Below, in pieces: positions 35,366 to 41,687 of a stretch of DNA of 41,687 bases. Each line of letters starts with the position of its first letter. Within the stretch, counting starts at the first letter, position 1. The position numbers and the translations under genes are program-made. Source of the DNA: Asaia bogorensis (GTDB taxonomy: Bacteria > Pseudomonadota > Alphaproteobacteria > Acetobacterales > Acetobacteraceae); assembly GCA_945873675.1 (NCBI GenBank), contig CAMCEP010000002.1:1-41687 (forward strand), in the 5' to 3' direction. Under the pieces are notes generated by a model. The model was not told the origin of the DNA. It saw nothing but the letters and a program-made list of their open reading frames with translations, and did no database searches.

Positions 35366-36405
35366 CACGGCGCCTCCAGGAAGTCGACCAGTCGAAGCCG
35401 CGCATCAACACGCATGGCGGGTGGCAGGGCTGTGACGCCACGTCCGGCGAGTGTGCCCAACGGACCGATTATGGCCTCCGCCAGCAGCGCGAAGCCGGTG
35501 TCGAGCGCCGCATTGCGGGCGGGTTGCGATGCTGCACGCGGCACCACGAACGCCAGTTTGATTTGCCGTGACGCCGGATAGATATCCGCGGCAAGGTTGG
35601 CCGCTGTCGGCAGCACCCCATCGAGTGGCACGGGCGTGACCACGCCGGTCAGCTCGATCCATTCCGCCAGGCTGATAGCGGCGATCGCCCCCGCCGGCGC
35701 CGAGGCGGCCCATGCACGGATCTGCGCCACGCCCTCCGCCGCACTACCCGGCTGGCGGCGCACAACGTTGCTGCCCTCGCTCAGCGCAGCACAGAAGACC
35801 GAGCGCGCCGCCGCTGCGTGCGGCACGGCGCCCATCGGCAGCGTGGTGACGCAGCCGTGTTCCAGCACCATCGCGCCAAGCAGCGCATCAGAAGGCGTGC
35901 CTGCTGCGGGCGCGAGCAGCGTACCCGCCGCGGCAGCAGTGCCGCGCGGCGCGGCGGCGCCGAAAGCCCGGAAGACCGCCACCGAGTCCAGCGGCACCAC
36001 TGGGCGGCCCGACGGCACGACGAAGACCAGCGCCTCATGGCCCAGTGTGAGGACCAGTGTCTGGGCCGCGGCGCTGCGGCGGCAGGTCGCATCGCGCAAC
36101 CGCGGCACGGAACCGGCCAGAAGCGCGATGCGGATCGCGACCCCGGGCTCTGCAGTACAAGCCGTGCCTAGGGCGTCGGGCGCGGCCCTCCAGGCCGGCG
36201 CGTCAGCGGGCAGGGCAAGGGCGGCGCCGAGCGCCGCGGCGCTGGCGTCGAGGTGGAGCACCGGCTGCGGGCTGAGGGCTTGCGCGGTAGACGCGAAGGC
36301 AATGCCGAGCGCCAGGGCAAGCGCCGACGCGCCACGGCCGATAACCCCTGCTGTGCATCCGTTCACGTTGGTCGCTGGAGGCATCCTGATCCGTCCATCT
36401 GTCAT
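35365..36405 (-). CDS. PstS-like periplasmic substrate-binding protein
   Basis: A 346-residue exported protein with signal region SALALALGIAFASTAQA and an Ala-rich, very GC-rich body. PstS-type features: LTLGHEALVFVVPSGRPV (central strand), SLAEWIELTGVVTPVPLDGV, and NLAADIYPASRQIKLAFVVP, the layout of PBP-like domains in phosphate-binding proteins. No ABC transporter permease or ATPase genes are near, so it may sense or bind a ligand without transport. The start overlaps the end of the decayed upstream gene (ATGA), and its stop overlaps the next gene start. Ligand unknown; phosphate is only a family-level guess. Confidence 0.68.
   Translation of the reverse strand: MTDGRIRMPPATNVNGCTAGVIGRGASALALALGIAFASTAQALSPQPVLHLDASAAALGAALALPADAPAWRAAPDALGTACTAEPGVAIRIALLAGSVPRLRDATCRRSAAAQTLVLTLGHEALVFVVPSGRPVVPLDSVAVFRAFGAAAPRGTAAAAGTLLAPAAGTPSDALLGAMVLEHGCVTTLPMGAVPHAAAARSVFCAALSEGSNVVRRQPGSAAEGVAQIRAWAASAPAGAIAAISLAEWIELTGVVTPVPLDGVLPTAANLAADIYPASRQIKLAFVVPRAASQPARNAALDTGFALLAEAIIGPLGTLAGRGVTALPPAMRVDARLRLVDFLEAP
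35373..35377 (-). promoter_or_regulatory. Shine-Dalgarno of the 207-residue exported protein
   Basis: GGAGG on the minus strand, 7 nt before ATG 35365, placed inside the end of the PstS-like gene. It supports ATG 35365 over GTG 35368. Confidence 0.65.
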
Positions 36406-36902
36406 GGGGTCACCATCTGGTGCCAGCTTTCTGCCTGCAGCGCATCAAAGGCACGTTCCGTGGAAAGCCGCGCACCAAGTGCTGGCAGCCAAAATGGCAA
36501 GCATGCGCACCACTTTGCTATGCAGCCTTCTCGATGCCTCATACGCAGCGCCGAGGTCGCCAGCGGCCAGCGCCTGGTCCACCAGGCGAAAACCTTCGGC
36601 GGCATAGGGCGGCGCAGCAATCTCCACTGCCGGCGCTTAATGGAATGGCAATATCGATGGGCGAACGAGACTCAGTATGGCTGGGATGACGGCGGCGGCC
36701 GGAGCGGCCGGCACGGTCGCCATCGGCCACACAATCTTCGGGCTGCCCACGGCATCGGATGTAAGCATTACAATACGCAATCTGTCGCGAGAATAGCACG
36801 AAATCCGGGGGCAGCGTCGCGGCTGTCCAGCCATGGTTTGCCGCTTTCATCATTCCTTCAAGCATGCTTTCAGCCCCCGCCATGCCCACAGTCGCTAGCG
36901 CG
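36402..36902 (-). pseudogene. Decayed gene upstream of the PstS-like gene
   Basis: Coding-like pieces run in order on the minus strand: MAGAESMLEGMMKAANHG to about VLFSR, a frame change near 36785, then IVMLTSDAVGSPKIVWPM, continuing to VRPSI, an in-frame TAA at 36637-36639, then YAAEGFRLVDQALAAGDLGA and on to VVRMLAILAAS, another frame change near 36475, and finally GARLSTERAFDALQAESWHQ followed by MVTP and TGA. The last TGA overlaps the ATG of the PstS-like gene as ATGA, exactly as in a coupled operon, which argues that this was once its first gene. The family is unknown; the product would be about 165 residues. Assembly errors could also cause such frame changes. Confidence 0.5.
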
Positions 36903-37120
36903 GATTTAATAAAAGCACAAATAAATTCAAAAAAAAGCAATTGAATCAGAAAATTCTTAAATAATAATGGTAGTACTTTTAGTGCCTTGCTATATATAAC
37001 TTTGAGTAAAGCCCCGGCTGTACAGCTGAACGGCCTGGCTCGTTGGTCATGCCTTCCGTATCGTGCGGCAAAGCCGGCGACGGTCATTTGTCTCGACGCT
37101 TCAGGCGCCACAGCGCCCCA
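36903..37120. promoter_or_regulatory. AT-rich divergent promoter region
   Basis: About 100 bp of strongly AT-rich DNA (36900-37010, for example AAATAATAATGG and TATATATAAC) separates leftward and rightward exported-protein genes in otherwise very GC-rich surroundings. It must serve both directions. I cannot fix exact -35/-10 boxes. Confidence 0.45.
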
Positions 37121-37124
37121 GAGC

Positions 37125-37129
37125 AGGAG
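37125..37129 (+). promoter_or_regulatory. Shine-Dalgarno that selects TTG 37138
   Basis: AGGAG lies 8 nt before an in-frame TTG at 37138. The ATG-led frame from 37063 has no such site. Confidence 0.6.
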
Positions 37130-37137
37130 TTAGGCGA

Positions 37138-38274
37138 TTGGAACTCGGCGTGCGTGCAAGATTTGGCCTTCGTGCTTTGATGATCGTCATCGGGTGGCTC
37201 GCTGCCGCAGTGCCTGCGGCAGTCGCGCAACAGATCGGTGATAACGTAAGCGGCTATGTCGCGATCGACGGCAAGCAGGTCCCGCTGCCGCGCGGCGATT
37301 GGCTGGTTGCCGGCATGGGCGCGCAGGCGTTTGACATGCCTGAGATCGGCGCGTTCGGCGCCGTACGCTCAGTGGTGCTGTTCCAACGTGAGGGATCGCG
37401 CGTCGTCGCCGTTGCGGAGATCAACACCAATGCGGTGGCGGTGAACGATGGCTGGGGACGGACGCGCGCCTGCAACCGTAGCGAACAGTTCCTGCTGGTC
37501 GCGCGCTACCGTTCGGGCTGGGAGACGTCTTGCCTTTTCGTACAGGCGACGCGCCTGACCGATGCGGGGCCCGAGGCATGGCAGTCCGCGCGCCGTTTGG
37601 CCGCGACATTTGCACTGACGCTGCCGCCAATAGCGTTGACCACCGGCTTCCGGCTGAGCGACCGTCAGGACGTCGTTGATCTGCGCTTCCACTTCGACCC
37701 TAAGTTGTTCGGCGGCGAGCTCGGCGAGGGCACTTGGTCACCTCCGGAAGTGCGCGCCGACCCCGCGCGGCTCGATGCTGTGCAGCGGCTTTCGGCCTGG
37801 GCGCTAGGGTATGATGGGCGCATCGCGCTGGGGCTGCGCAACGCGCTGGCCGGCCCTCCAGCCGAGGCGCCACAGAACGCCGCCTTCATCTCCGAGACAC
37901 CGCAGGTCGATGGCAAGCTCCAGGCGCTCGAGCAGATGCTGGCGCAGGGCGCGATCACCCGCGCGGAATTCCTGCGCCAGTCGCGGATCGCTGTGCGCGA
38001 GGTTCCGATCGTGGTCGAGCATACCGGCGGGATACCGTTGGCGGTCCAGAAGAATATCTCCTTCCGCCTGTTCGGCTCCTCGGTCGATTACTTCCTTGCC
38101 TTCGTCGTGACGCTGGACAGCCCGCTTTCCGCGGCGATCACTGCCAGCATCGTAGCCATTCATTCGGTCATCTTCGTCTTCAACGACAATTACTGGGAAG
38201 ACTACTGGGCACGCCGGACCACGCGTGACGCCAACCGGATCGTGGACTTCACCTATATCGGGGAGCCGGCCTGA
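37138..38274 (+). CDS. Exported protein A: conserved N-domain, SHOCT-like segment, DUF2061-like membrane domain
   Basis: A 378-residue protein from TTG 37138; a later ATG at 37180 is an alternative. The signal sequence MIVIGWLAAAVPAAVA is followed by an N-domain shared with the next gene: GKQVPLPRGDWLVAG, GAFG, NDGWGRTRAC, and RYRSGWETSC. Two cysteines are conserved in both proteins and could form a disulfide. Around residue 270 a SHOCT-like helix pair (LEQMLAQGAITRAEFLRQS) precedes a C-terminal DUF2061-like region (NISFRLFGSSVDYFLAFVV, then IFVFNDNYWEDYW) with two hydrophobic helices. Function unknown. It is the first gene of a rightward operon, divergent from the PstS-like operon; the next gene starts 4 nt after its stop. 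Confidence 0.7.
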   Translation: MELGVRARFGLRALMIVIGWLAAAVPAAVAQQIGDNVSGYVAIDGKQVPLPRGDWLVAGMGAQAFDMPEIGAFGAVRSVVLFQREGSRVVAVAEINTNAVAVNDGWGRTRACNRSEQFLLVARYRSGWETSCLFVQATRLTDAGPEAWQSARRLAATFALTLPPIALTTGFRLSDRQDVVDLRFHFDPKLFGGELGEGTWSPPEVRADPARLDAVQRLSAWALGYDGRIALGLRNALAGPPAEAPQNAAFISETPQVDGKLQALEQMLAQGAITRAEFLRQSRIAVREVPIVVEHTGGIPLAVQKNISFRLFGSSVDYFLAFVVTLDSPLSAAITASIVAIHSVIFVFNDNYWEDYWARRTTRDANRIVDFTYIGEPA

Positions 38275-38278
38275 CACC

Positions 38279-39490
38279 ATGAGCAGCGCTTTCGTCCTGA
38301 CCAACACGCGCCGCCTTGGCTGCCGCGTGGCCTGGCCGCTCCGTGCCGCCTTCGCGCTGGCCGCGCTTCTACTTGCGGGCCTGCCCTCGACGGGCCACGC
38401 CCAGCCCCTGCCGGCGCCAGGTGCGACGGTTGAGAACTTGCTGGTGATCGCCGGCAAGCAGGTGCCGCTGCCGGAAGGCCGCTGGCTTGTGGCCGGCGCG
38501 GCCCTGACCGGCTTCGACGGCGCCGCCGTCGGCGCCTTTGGCCGCATCGCCAACATCGTGCTGTTCCGTACCCGCGGTACCGAGGTCGAGGCCATCGCAG
38601 AGGTCAGTACTAACCTGCTGCCCACGCATGATGGCTGGGGCATTGCCTCCGCCTGCGAGCGCACCGACCTCGCGCTGTCAGTGGTGCGGTATAAGACCGG
38701 CTGGGATGGGTCGTGCTTCTTCGTAACTCACACGCTGACCGACGGCGCGGAGGTATCGGCACCCGCCGCCTGGGTCGCGGCGCTCGGCACGGCTCGGGAC
38801 CGTGGCCTCGGGCTCGGGACGGTCTGGCTGACGGCGGGGTTCCGGGTCGCGAACCGCAGCGATGTCGTGGATGCGCGCTTTCACTTCGCGCCCGGTGCCC
38901 GCGGCATCGCAGAAGAGCGGCCGCGCCGCTGGCGGGATTCGGGCTGGGCTGCGACACGCATCGAGCGGGACGCGGCGCGTCTCGGTATTATGCGCGGCGT
39001 GACGGAATGGGCTGTGATTTTCAGCGGCCATATGGAGGACGGCATCAAGGGCCGCCTCCGCGCCAGCAACGTCTATGCCGATCCGGCCGCGCCCGGCGCG
39101 GCGTTGGCGGGCAGTGTGCTCGAGCGACGTCTGACTGCGCTCAATGATCTGCACCGCTACGGCCTGTTGACCGCGCGCGAGCACGAGGTGCAGGCGGCAC
39201 AGCTGCGTGAACGCGGGCTGGACCCCGGCTCGGAGGTTATCGATCCGGCAACCGTCGCGCTTTACAAAACGCTCTCCTACAGGCCGATGGTGAGCCTGGC
39301 GAACGTGTTCATCGACCTGTTCTGGATCGGCCAGCCCTTCGCCGCCGGTGTGCTGTTGCTGCTGCAGGTCACCGTCAACACGACGAAATTCTACTTCCAC
39401 GAACTTGCCTGGGAGCAATTCGTGGGAGGTGGCACGCGACGCGACAGCGCACGCGTGCTGGACTTCAGCTACATTGGACGCGGCAAATGA
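38279..39490 (+). CDS. Exported protein B: paralogue of protein A
   Basis: A 403-residue protein from ATG 38279 (the frame is open upstream into gene A). The signal sequence is AAFALAALLLAGLPSTGHA. It shows the same order as protein A: GKQVPLPEGRWLVAG, VGAFGRIANIVLF, HDGWGIASAC, and RYKTGWDGSCFFV; the VDARFHFAP segment corresponds to VDLRFHFDP in A. It then has a SHOCT-like LNDLHRYGLLTAREHEV and a C-terminal DUF2061-like membrane pair (LANVFIDLFWIGQPFAAGV, then FHELAWEQFVGG). The tight spacing to gene A indicates tandem duplication and a shared transcript. Predicted to sit in the inner membrane with the N-domain in the periplasm. No enzymatic motif is seen. Confidence 0.7.
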   Translation: MSSAFVLTNTRRLGCRVAWPLRAAFALAALLLAGLPSTGHAQPLPAPGATVENLLVIAGKQVPLPEGRWLVAGAALTGFDGAAVGAFGRIANIVLFRTRGTEVEAIAEVSTNLLPTHDGWGIASACERTDLALSVVRYKTGWDGSCFFVTHTLTDGAEVSAPAAWVAALGTARDRGLGLGTVWLTAGFRVANRSDVVDARFHFAPGARGIAEERPRRWRDSGWAATRIERDAARLGIMRGVTEWAVIFSGHMEDGIKGRLRASNVYADPAAPGAALAGSVLERRLTALNDLHRYGLLTAREHEVQAAQLRERGLDPGSEVIDPATVALYKTLSYRPMVSLANVFIDLFWIGQPFAAGVLLLLQVTVNTTKFYFHELAWEQFVGGGTRRDSARVLDFSYIGRGK

Positions 39491-39515
39491 GCAGCATCTG
39501 GGCTCTACGTACGGG

Positions 39516-39638
39516 ATGGAGATCCCTGACACGCTGAGCGCACTGCTGATGCCTCTCCCGTTCGCCGCGTTGCTGTTCATCTGCGTGGGCATCCTCGACC
39601 GCAAGACGGTCGTGCTGCAGGACAATCCGCAGCCTTAA
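39516..39638 (+). CDS. Small putative membrane protein (40 aa)
   Basis: MEIPDTLSALLMPLPFAALL followed by FICVGILDRKTVV, ending at 39638. It has one hydrophobic helix and a charged tail, 25 nt after gene B. The ribosome site is weak (CGGG before ATG). It may be a real third gene of the rightward operon or chance. Confidence 0.35.
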   Translation: MEIPDTLSALLMPLPFAALLFICVGILDRKTVVLQDNPQP

Positions 39639-39702
39639 TCCGTGCGCAACGCCGGCAGGCTGCCAGCCATCGTAAGCTCGCGGATCTTGGACGCGATGCG
39701 CC

Positions 39703-40035
39703 ACGAGCGTTATCGCAGCCATCACGGCCTCTGATGACATCCAGGCTCAGTATCGCCGGCGAGAGCTTTGCGAAGCTGTGGCCGTAGCCACGACAGATTG
39801 CGATTTTCTGGTAGCAGATTAGCAATTCGGCGTCGCGTGGCTAATTCATCAAATACCAAATGGCCTTTCCTCAAGTTATCGCATTTCATGATCCCCACCA
39901 ACCTGCCCGACCGGCCGGCACTGACGGTGTGCACGCAACTTGTGGGCAGGCCTTTTGGAGATGCCACTGTGCTGCGTGCCGGCTAGGTTTATGAGTTGGC
40001 CGCCGGCTTGCACGCCAATCGCCCTGCACTGGTGA
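39703..40035 (+). pseudogene. Amidase C-terminal remnant
   Basis: Two frames join into the end of an amidase-signature protein. First, from about 39703: SDDIQAQYRRRELCEAVAVA then FLVAD; a frame change at 39810-39860; then WPFLKLSHFMIPTNLPDRPA and LTVCTQLVGRPFGDATVLRA, TAG at 39994-39996, then VYELAAGLHANRPAL. Amidases end with this QLVGRPFxxATVLRA...YE pattern. About eight residues usually found between PALTV and QLVGRP are missing. It is dead: one frameshift, one stop, and no N-terminal two thirds. Confidence 0.75.
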
Positions 40036-40181
40036 GTCAGAAAACCCAAAGGTATCAACACTCCGGGGACAGCATGAATCCCTGAAACGAGAAAATCACG
40101 CTTCGCATGGCGTCATCTTTCGTTTAAGACTTTTGCTGTTACAGCTTCAACGGTGTCAAAACGCGCCTGCCTCTCGCCATT

Positions 40182-40427
40182 ATGGTCTCAGTTAGTCTTT
40201 GCACACCGGCCTTCTCGGCCGAGAGCCGCCACGCGGCATTTGGTGAAAAAATATTTGAAGCCCCCTCTGGGGAAACCAGCCTATCGGAACCTCGGCTGCC
40301 GAAGCCCCCAATGAGCGAGCAGACAATGGCAAGCTATGGCTGCTTTTTTACCGGCACGGCGGGCACGCAATTCGTTTCTTTCGTCTACAGTAGAGCAGCC
40401 GGAAACGAGTATTATCAGGAAAATTGA
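40182..40427 (+). CDS. Possible truncated exported protein
   Basis: An 81-residue frame whose start looks like a signal peptide (LPLAIMVSVSLCTPAFSAES when read from just upstream, where no start codon exists; from ATG 40182 only the second half of it remains). The rest (ASYGCFFTGTAGT) matches nothing I know. It may be the 5' remnant of a lost gene. Confidence 0.25.
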   Translation: MVSVSLCTPAFSAESRHAAFGEKIFEAPSGETSLSEPRLPKPPMSEQTMASYGCFFTGTAGTQFVSFVYSRAAGNEYYQEN

Positions 40428-40568
40428 AAAAATTTTACCAAGTTTTGGTCCTGAGCTTTTGTTCATATCAGTACGTACCTCGCCCCATTAAATTTAAATT
40501 AGTATTTTTTAAGAATACCCGAGGTGTCAAGGTCTTCTATCACTACGTCCTTCATGAAAACCATTTTT

Positions 40569-40655
40569 GCGCAAATCTGGCAGGGCCTTTCTGACCCCAT
40601 GACGAGTCGGGGTAGTTTTTGCTGGCCACACCACACTCTAACCCAAAACCGCTAT
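40569..40655 (+). repeat. Dispersed repeat R1, copy 3
   Basis: Reads GGCCTTTCTGACCCCATGAC then CGGGGTAGTTTTTGCTGG, and fades into CTCTAACCCAAAACCGC. It is inverted relative to copy 1, 45/52 identical at its start. Confidence 0.8.
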
Positions 40656-40784
40656 CCTTCCCTTCGACTCCCGGAAAGGGCGCTACAACGCTACGCTATG
40701 TCTGCTTTCACGTTTATTTTCATTGAGTTCCAGGGGGTCGATTGGCTAGCTGATTAGTGTCTGTCCTCACTGGAGTTACGTAGC

Positions 40785-41345
40785 GTGAAAGTCTTTCCTC
40801 TGCGTGTGCGGTCGTTATGTTTCTTGCTTGCGGTTTGCTTGTTTCTTGTATTACGCGTTGCCTCTGGGCACTCGATGGCCAATAGCGAATCATTTCAGGA
40901 AATATGGAATGTCTCTGACACCCAGGCATCAACCCCTGAACCAAATTTAACAAGGATTACCGCCAAGGCTGTCGGATTTGAGATACTATCCACGTCGCTG
41001 GAAACGGGTCTGTTCTTACTTTTCTACGGAAGTGCGGTAACCCCGGCCACAACCTATTTTGTCATCAGCCTTTTGACTGGTGGGGCGGTTTACGTACTGC
41101 ATGAATACGCATGGGAACTCCTCGCGCCGCCGCAAACCGGGCCGCCAGACACCAGTCGATTAGCTGCTAAGACACTATCATTCCGTGGCTTCAGCGCCCT
41201 ACGCACCTTCATGCTCAGTAATATCCTCGGTAGCCCGGCGTTAGCGAACTCTTTGGGATTTCTGGCAAGCTACGTTGTGCTTGATTCGGCCTTATACGCT
41301 GCGATGGAGCATTTTGATGGCCTCCTAGCGCGATCACATCAATAA
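40785..41345 (+). CDS. Exported DUF2061-like membrane protein (third copy)
   Basis: A 186-residue protein from GTG 40785; GGAG at 40772-40775 lies 9 nt upstream. The N-terminal signal is SLCFLLAVCLFLVLRVASG. Two DUF2061-like helical pairs follow: AKAVGFEILSTSLETGLFLL with VYVLHEYAWELL, and TLSFRGFSALRTFMLSNI with VVLDSALYAAMEHF. The spacing from an alpha/aromatic lead to a (H/D)E.AWE-type end resembles the C-terminal domains of proteins A and B, but the N-domain and SHOCT-like segment are absent. It lies between R1 copy 3 and the right R2 copy, in DNA of lower GC than proteins A and B. Function unknown. Confidence 0.65.
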   Translation: MKVFPLRVRSLCFLLAVCLFLVLRVASGHSMANSESFQEIWNVSDTQASTPEPNLTRITAKAVGFEILSTSLETGLFLLFYGSAVTPATTYFVISLLTGGAVYVLHEYAWELLAPPQTGPPDTSRLAAKTLSFRGFSALRTFMLSNILGSPALANSLGFLASYVVLDSALYAAMEHFDGLLARSHQ

Positions 41346-41687
41346 TCCCGGATGATTTCGTCGAAATTGACCAGCGCCAGAGCCTATGTGACCACACTGG
41401 TGATTTCAGTTACAAGGATTTCTGGCTCTTAGTAACTCAACGCCTGATCAATCTGTCCCTGGGAGATGCCTATTCCCGCATGTGTCAGACCATCCAGAAG
41501 CGCCGCTTGATGCATCACCAAAACGCGGCTTAACCTCAACCCCAGATGAGCCAGATACTCCGCTACACAGAACGCCAAGCGGTCTCAAATCACCTGGCGA
41601 CGTTATAGCCCCCCGGCGCCCTTCCCGAAGTGCGCGCGTCGTTCAGAAGCCGAGTGAATAGCGCCACATCGTGGTGATGGACGGATC
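41346..41687. other. Stretch with the right copy of repeat R2
   Basis: No intact gene. The minus strand from about 41597 to 41429 reads LAFCVAEYLAHLGLRLSRVL, then VMHQAALLDGLTHAG, without stops, so it is probably the tail of a mobile-element gene. The window ends before more can be seen. Confidence 0.55.
41484..41596 (-). repeat. Repeat R2, right copy
   Basis: Inverted relative to 29854-29975, about 80% identical by eye. Its peptide reading is longer than that of the left copy, so it is the less decayed of the two. Confidence 0.75.

Larger units (their letters stand above)
39639..40784. other. Remnant-rich intergenic stretch
   Basis: Contains an amidase remnant (39703-40035), a doubtful small exported frame (40182-40427) and copy 3 of repeat R1 (40569-40655). 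I see no intact gene, and the base composition drops towards AT after 40430. Confidence 0.6.

Noticed and set aside
35597..36607. Plus-strand frame of 336 aa
   Set aside because: Antisense of the PstS-like gene, low-complexity Ala/Ser/Thr; the minus frame has a signal peptide and coupled neighbours.
38678..39625. Minus-strand frame of 315 aa
   Set aside because: Antisense of protein B, with no ribosome site and no family pattern.
1..41687. CRISPR arrays, tRNA or rRNA genes
   Set aside because: No regularly spaced direct repeats and no tRNA-like cloverleaf segments were seen by eye; a covariance search was not possible.

Overview
The window carries most of a type VI secretion system (T6SS) locus (about 1-27.3 kb, all on the + strand), followed by a mosaic accessory region (27.4-41.7 kb) with a dead insertion sequence, gene remnants, inverted dispersed repeats and a set of exported proteins of unknown role. 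The organism looks like an alphaproteobacterium, tentatively of the Rhodospirillales/Acetobacteraceae type: two TssC genes, a TssL-OmpA fusion, a PpkA/Fha/PppA module, no TssJ and an IS407-group element. This assignment is an inference and is not firm.

T6SS region. Gene order: clpV/tssH (its start lies outside the window) - hcp - vgrG - DUF6931-like - tssB - tssC - second tssC - tagJ - tssE - tssF - tssG - methyltransferase 1 - Ser/Thr kinase - PAAR - methyltransferase 2 (zinc-ribbon N-terminus) - fha - tssK - tssL (OmpA C-terminus) - TssM-like pseudo-NTPase - tssM - pppA. Many junctions are 4-bp ATGA overlaps, so this is probably one long translationally coupled operon. Sheath (TssB/C), tube (Hcp), spike (VgrG, PAAR), baseplate (TssE/F/G/K), membrane complex (TssL/M), recycling ATPase (ClpV, TagJ) and the threonine-phosphorylation switch (kinase, FHA protein, phosphatase) are all present. 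TssA and TssJ are not seen. Unusual extras are two methyltransferases and a second, shorter TssM-like protein whose P-loop has lost its lysine.

Junction. Directly after pppA lies a decayed IS3-family (IS407-group) element at 27394-28525, then a minus-strand pair, an exported nuclease and a lipocalin lipoprotein.

Accessory region (29.7-41.7 kb). A vanadium-haloperoxidase/PAP2-like gene sits between nested inverted repeats. After it come an exported SnoaL-like protein and a GC-rich divergent cluster. Leftward this cluster holds a decayed gene, a PstS-like binding protein, a small exported protein and a TPR protein. Rightward it holds two paralogous exported proteins, each with a conserved cysteine-containing N-terminal domain, a SHOCT-like segment and a DUF2061-like membrane domain. 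An amidase remnant and a third DUF2061-like protein follow. A dispersed repeat occurs three times (30.0, 32.1 and 40.6 kb), and a second repeat occurs as an inverted pair at 29.9 and 41.5 kb, bracketing the region. The divergent exported/DUF2061 cluster is the best candidate here for an uncharacterised system; its function cannot be read from sequence.
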